Source: CAIXSC01 sp046349915 (lineage in GTDB: Bacteria; Planctomycetota; Planctomycetia; Pirellulales; Pirellulaceae). From it: 64,000 bases of DNA. The position numbers were made by a program, and so were the translations under genes. Below are positions 61,180 through 64,000 of the stretch, one piece after another (position 1 is the stretch's first letter; the number at the start of each line of letters is the position of its first letter). The stretch covers positions 496,001 through 560,000 of the forward strand of contig JAXMBL010000007.1 of NCBI GenBank assembly GCA_046349915.1, in the 5' to 3' direction. The notes beneath the pieces are model-generated. The model searched no databases and was not told the DNA's origin. It was given only the letters and a program-made list of their open reading frames with translations.

Positions 61180-63287
61180 GACGCAGATTCGGAAACTCGA
61201 GATGAGGAGTCGCGAACGGATGCTGTTGGCGAGTTGCCGGACAATGAGTCGGATTGAGCGGCCAGCGCCTCGCATCGCTGTTGCAGTACCGACAGCCGCT
61301 GTGATAGTTCGTACAGTTGCGAGGCGATCTGCGACAACTGAGCCTTGCGTTCCTCACGAACCGTTTCGTCACACCGAGCATCGATCTCGGATTGCGTCAA
61401 CGCGTGGCGGCAATCGGCGAGCGCTGCGTTGGATTGAGCGAGGAACTCGGCCTCCCAGTTCGTCAACGCTTCGTCCGCGGATTTGACGAACGCCTCGGTT
61501 AACTCTGCTTCGAGATCTCGTCCTTCCCACTGCCGCAGCCACTGGCGAGCGAACTGGCTGCGCAGCACACTCAGGCTGCGAGGCTCATTCACGAATCGGG
61601 CCACATGTCGTCCCGCCCACCACCCCACGGCAATCAGCCCCATGGCGATGGGAGGAGTCACGGCGATATGCAGAGCAGCCATTCCCATGGCGCCGCCGAC
61701 GAGCGTCGCCGCGGCGCCGAGACTGCTTGCGCCAATTTGCCGACGACTCGACAAGCGGTCGTCGCTTGACAGCGACTCATGAACTCGCGACCTAAGAACC
61801 AGCGATTCGTTAACCAGCGATTCGCCGCCCTCTGTCGCGCTTGTGTCATGGCGAGTCGCGTGTTCTGGCGATCGACCGACTGGAAGCAGCGCTTCTAAGG
61901 ACCACTGAAAAGCGGATGACTCGCGATTGGCAGCCGCACATTCGGCTGCCCATAGTGTTTGAACTTGTTCGGCTCGCCGCTCGACTTCCGTTCGCAGCGC
62001 TGCTTCGGCGGCTGCTGTCAGTTCACGCACTGCCGCGGCTTGACGCTCGGGATCGGCAATCGCGTCCGGCGGAAGCTCTGCATTTTCAATGGCCCAAGCC
62101 GCCGTGGCGAGCGCTCGTTGTTGAAATCCTGCCACCGCTTGGCATACTCCGTCCCGTAGCGATTTGCGACGTAACCGAAACAATTGCAAACGTTCGGTGC
62201 GTTGTCGTTCGCAGAATTCGAGTTGCTCTAACACCATCGCTTTCCGCTGAGCGATTGTCTTCGAGGGAAATGTCAACGCCTCTTGCTGAAGGGCGATGTA
62301 CGAGGAGACCTCCTGGACCCAATGGTGTGCGCCGCCCAAGGGAGCGGTGAGAGCCAACTGGCCTCGCTCGACGACCAATAATCGCTCCAGTCTCGTCATG
62401 ACATCCTGGAAACCGCTGGCGGCGAAGCCGACCGAATCGTTGGCCAGGCGAGTCTCCAATGCTTGTACCGAATTGACGCCAAAGACCTGCGGATCGCCAA
62501 GTTTTGCCAATGTTTCCTGACTCGACTCCGGCGAAACAGCAACGAAATCCCTTCGTTGACAAAACTGCTGATGAAGAATCTTCGTGACATGTTCGATCAC
62601 TCGCGAAGATGCTGGGGCGCCTCCTCGCACGCGATCAATTTGAGTCACCACGAACAGTACTTTTCCCAGATCGCTGGTAAGCACTCGCGTCTGCAAGAAG
62701 TGACGCGTCGTTTCCGAAAATGGCATCAAGGCGGAGATCACCAGGATCGCGGCGTCAACTTGAGAGAGGATGTCAATCGTGATGTCAGTCAGCGACGCTT
62801 CGTCATTGATTCCGGGAGTGTCAATCAGCTCAACGCCATTCAACAACAGGGGTGACGGAACAAAGACTTGACATTCCTTGACGGCTGCGACCTGCTCGCG
62901 ATCATGCCACTTCGTGAGCCAATACTCGAGATCCGCGGACTCAATGGGACGCGACGAGCCATCTTGCATGCGAACCGAGACGCCTCGCGTGGGGCGATAG
63001 CCAATGCGAGCGACCGATGCGGTCGTGGGGATCACGCCAACGGGCGTAACGGATTCGCCCAGGATCGAATTGATCAGGCTGCTCTTTCCCACTCGAAATT
63101 CGCCAATTACGGCCACTCGAAAACAGTGGCTCTCAAGGCGCGATCGCAAGCGAGCAACTTGCGCTTGAGCGCCCGTGTTGCCCACCGATTGAGCCAGCGA
63201 CTCCAGCCGTGTCAGTTCCGCGAGCAGTGATCCGCGGAGAGTCTGATAATCCGACAGAGCTACTGCTTGTGAAGGGGGGATGGTCAT
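61176..63287 (-). CDS. Dynamin-like GTPase with membrane segment
   Basis: 703-aa dynamin-family GTPase, first gene of the operon. G1: IGEFRVGKSS at 61-70. G2: IPTTASVARIGY. G3: DTPGINDEASL. A Thr/Gln-rich specificity loop VVTQIDRVRG follows (TxID type). Stalk coiled coils run from about 300 to 700. A hydrophobic hairpin at about 525-565 (LGAAATLVGGAMGMAALHIA, VTPPIAMGLIAVGWWAGRHV) could insert into membrane, the typical membrane-binding paddle. The end overlaps the M48 gene. Two different dynamins in one operon resemble the paired dynamins of other bacteria. Confidence 0.88.
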   Translation of the reverse strand: MTIPPSQAVALSDYQTLRGSLLAELTRLESLAQSVGNTGAQAQVARLRSRLESHCFRVAVIGEFRVGKSSLINSILGESVTPVGVIPTTASVARIGYRPTRGVSVRMQDGSSRPIESADLEYWLTKWHDREQVAAVKECQVFVPSPLLLNGVELIDTPGINDEASLTDITIDILSQVDAAILVISALMPFSETTRHFLQTRVLTSDLGKVLFVVTQIDRVRGGAPASSRVIEHVTKILHQQFCQRRDFVAVSPESSQETLAKLGDPQVFGVNSVQALETRLANDSVGFAASGFQDVMTRLERLLVVERGQLALTAPLGGAHHWVQEVSSYIALQQEALTFPSKTIAQRKAMVLEQLEFCERQRTERLQLFRLRRKSLRDGVCQAVAGFQQRALATAAWAIENAELPPDAIADPERQAAAVRELTAAAEAALRTEVERRAEQVQTLWAAECAAANRESSAFQWSLEALLPVGRSPEHATRHDTSATEGGESLVNESLVLRSRVHESLSSDDRLSSRRQIGASSLGAAATLVGGAMGMAALHIAVTPPIAMGLIAVGWWAGRHVARFVNEPRSLSVLRSQFARQWLRQWEGRDLEAELTEAFVKSADEALTNWEAEFLAQSNAALADCRHALTQSEIDARCDETVREERKAQLSQIASQLYELSQRLSVLQQRCEALAAQSDSLSGNSPTASVRDSSSRVSESAS

Positions 63288-63481
63288 GTCTCGTAGCAGT
63301 CAAGGCGTCGACGACGCCGCCACACAGCGAAGGTGGAAGTAACCCAGTTCATAACCTATGGGAAGCCGAGGCTTGTCGCAAGCGAGAACGTACTGGGTAA
63401 GGATGCCTCGGACCTGTTTCTTCATGATGGTCGTAAGGTAGACTAGGGACCTCTCCTGGAATTTGCGATGAGATTATTGGT
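63288..63481. promoter_or_regulatory. Divergent spacer with nested inverted repeats
   Basis: 194 bp between the dynamin operon and the kinase. CCCAGT (63343-63348)/ACTGGG (63392-63397) and CCGAGGC (63366-63372)/GCCTCGG (63405-63411) are interlocked pairs, and GCTTG/CAAGC with a TCG loop lies inside at 63371-63383. This could be a regulator-binding region or a structured leader for either gene. Confidence 0.4.
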
Positions 63482-64000
63482 ATGCCGTCTCTCTGCCCCC
63501 ATCGCCAAATGTTGGCTCGATTCGTGCTCGGCGATTTGCCGCTTGCCGATTTGGAATCGATCGGCGAGCATGTCGAGTCTTGCGAGGCGTGCCAAGTCAC
63601 TACCAGTCACTTTGATGGATTGCGCGACCCTCTTTTGCTCGATCTCCCTGTGGTCGTGCCACCGACGATGGACGTCGAGCTTAGTCGACGCTGGGAGCGA
63701 CTTACCCTATCGATCTCGCATCAAGCACGGCAATTGACGCCGTCATTCGTCGCCGCCCCTGTACGCACAAGAATCAATGCTGGCGATTACCCAGAACCGG
63801 ACGGGTACGAGCGCGGGCCTTTGTTGAGTCAGGGGGGCTTCGGCGTCGTCTTCGCCGCACGTTGTCTCGCCAACGGCGAGGACTGCGTGCTCAAGTATCC
63901 CCGCAAGGAAGTTCTCGCCAATCCTCGCCTGCTGGCTAGGTTTCAACGCGAGTGTTTGGTCGTACGAGCCTTGCGGCACCCTGCGTTAGTGAAATACATC
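63482..64000 (+). CDS. Ser/Thr protein kinase with N-terminal zinc-binding motif (partial)
   Basis: First 173 codons of a gene that continues past the right edge. Residues about 5-40 contain HRQMLARFVLGDLP and EHVESCEAC, an H-x3-C-x2-C motif of the zf-HC2/anti-sigma type (His30, Cys34, Cys37). A linker leads to a protein kinase domain with the glycine loop SQGGFGVVFA at 116-125 and the ATP Lys138 in CVLKYP. Planctomycete kinases of this kind are often next to ECF sigma factors, and here the gene is divergent from an operon that ends in one. It could act as a kinase-type regulator of that sigma factor; this is inference. Confidence 0.85.
   Translation, partial: MPSLCPHRQMLARFVLGDLPLADLESIGEHVESCEACQVTTSHFDGLRDPLLLDLPVVVPPTMDVELSRRWERLTLSISHQARQLTPSFVAAPVRTRINAGDYPEPDGYERGPLLSQGGFGVVFAARCLANGEDCVLKYPRKEVLANPRLLARFQRECLVVRALRHPALVKYI

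Noticed and set aside
1..64000. tRNA or rRNA genes
   Set aside because: No T-arm GGTTCGAATCC-type pattern in a cloverleaf context and no rRNA landmarks were found.

Overview
The window looks like chromosomal DNA from a planctomycete, most likely of the Pirellula/Blastopirellula type. Evidence: three proteins with planctomycete cytochrome c-like (PSCyt1), DUF1549 and DUF1553 domains; six DUF1501 (sulfatase-like) proteins; a giant exported protein with an LEPR-XLL-like start and a dockerin-like end; an ECF sigma factor next to a Ser/Thr kinase; a formaldehyde-activating-enzyme homologue; high G+C; and many interspersed palindromic repeats. No rRNA, tRNA, CRISPR array or transposase was seen. 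The final gene runs off the right edge.

Layout. 1-367: repeat-rich spacer. 368-3170: HtrA-like protease, ThiL and TsaE, tightly packed. 3213-3806: Fae-like protein on the minus strand. 4164-8851: first PSCyt1/DUF1501 pair. 8857-10175: a tandem array of about 17 units, each near 81 bp, every unit carrying a GGAATTC/GAATTCC palindrome. 10232-16474: 2080-aa ELWxxDGT/Calx-beta/dockerin protein. 16585-17911: zinc-ribbon/PH membrane protein and NrdR. 17912-21540: gene-poor region that reads as a decayed integron cassette array (attC-like sites, an acyl-carrier-like membrane protein, a small protein with a broken HNH nuclease) followed by 131-bp repeats. 21541-24707: MoxR-type ATPase plus vWA protein. 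24711-30846: minus-strand cluster with the second PSCyt1/DUF1501 pair. 31311-37346: alpha/beta hydrolase, prolyl oligopeptidase and DUF1501. 37369-39913: hypCDE. 39969-41339: lone DUF1501. 41606-42036: HicBA-type pair. 42358-45319: two divergent Mur-ligase homologues. 45490-49945: efflux adaptor, ABC ATPase and TolC-like outer-membrane protein. 50227-56380: DUF1501, PSCyt1 and DUF1501. 56698-57735: PfkB-family kinase. 57773-63287: minus-strand operon of dynamin-like GTPase, M48 peptidase, second dynamin-like GTPase and ECF sigma factor, divergent from a Ser/Thr kinase with an N-terminal zinc-binding motif (63482 onward).

The most interesting parts are the dynamin/M48/dynamin/ECF operon with its divergent kinase (possibly an undescribed membrane-stress or defence system), the decayed cassette array with an HNH gene that has lost its catalytic core by an internal deletion, the 81-bp palindrome array, and two enzymes (Fae homologue, Mur-ligase pair) that appear to have lost conserved catalytic residues. 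All calls come from reading the sequence and remembered family motifs; no database search was run.
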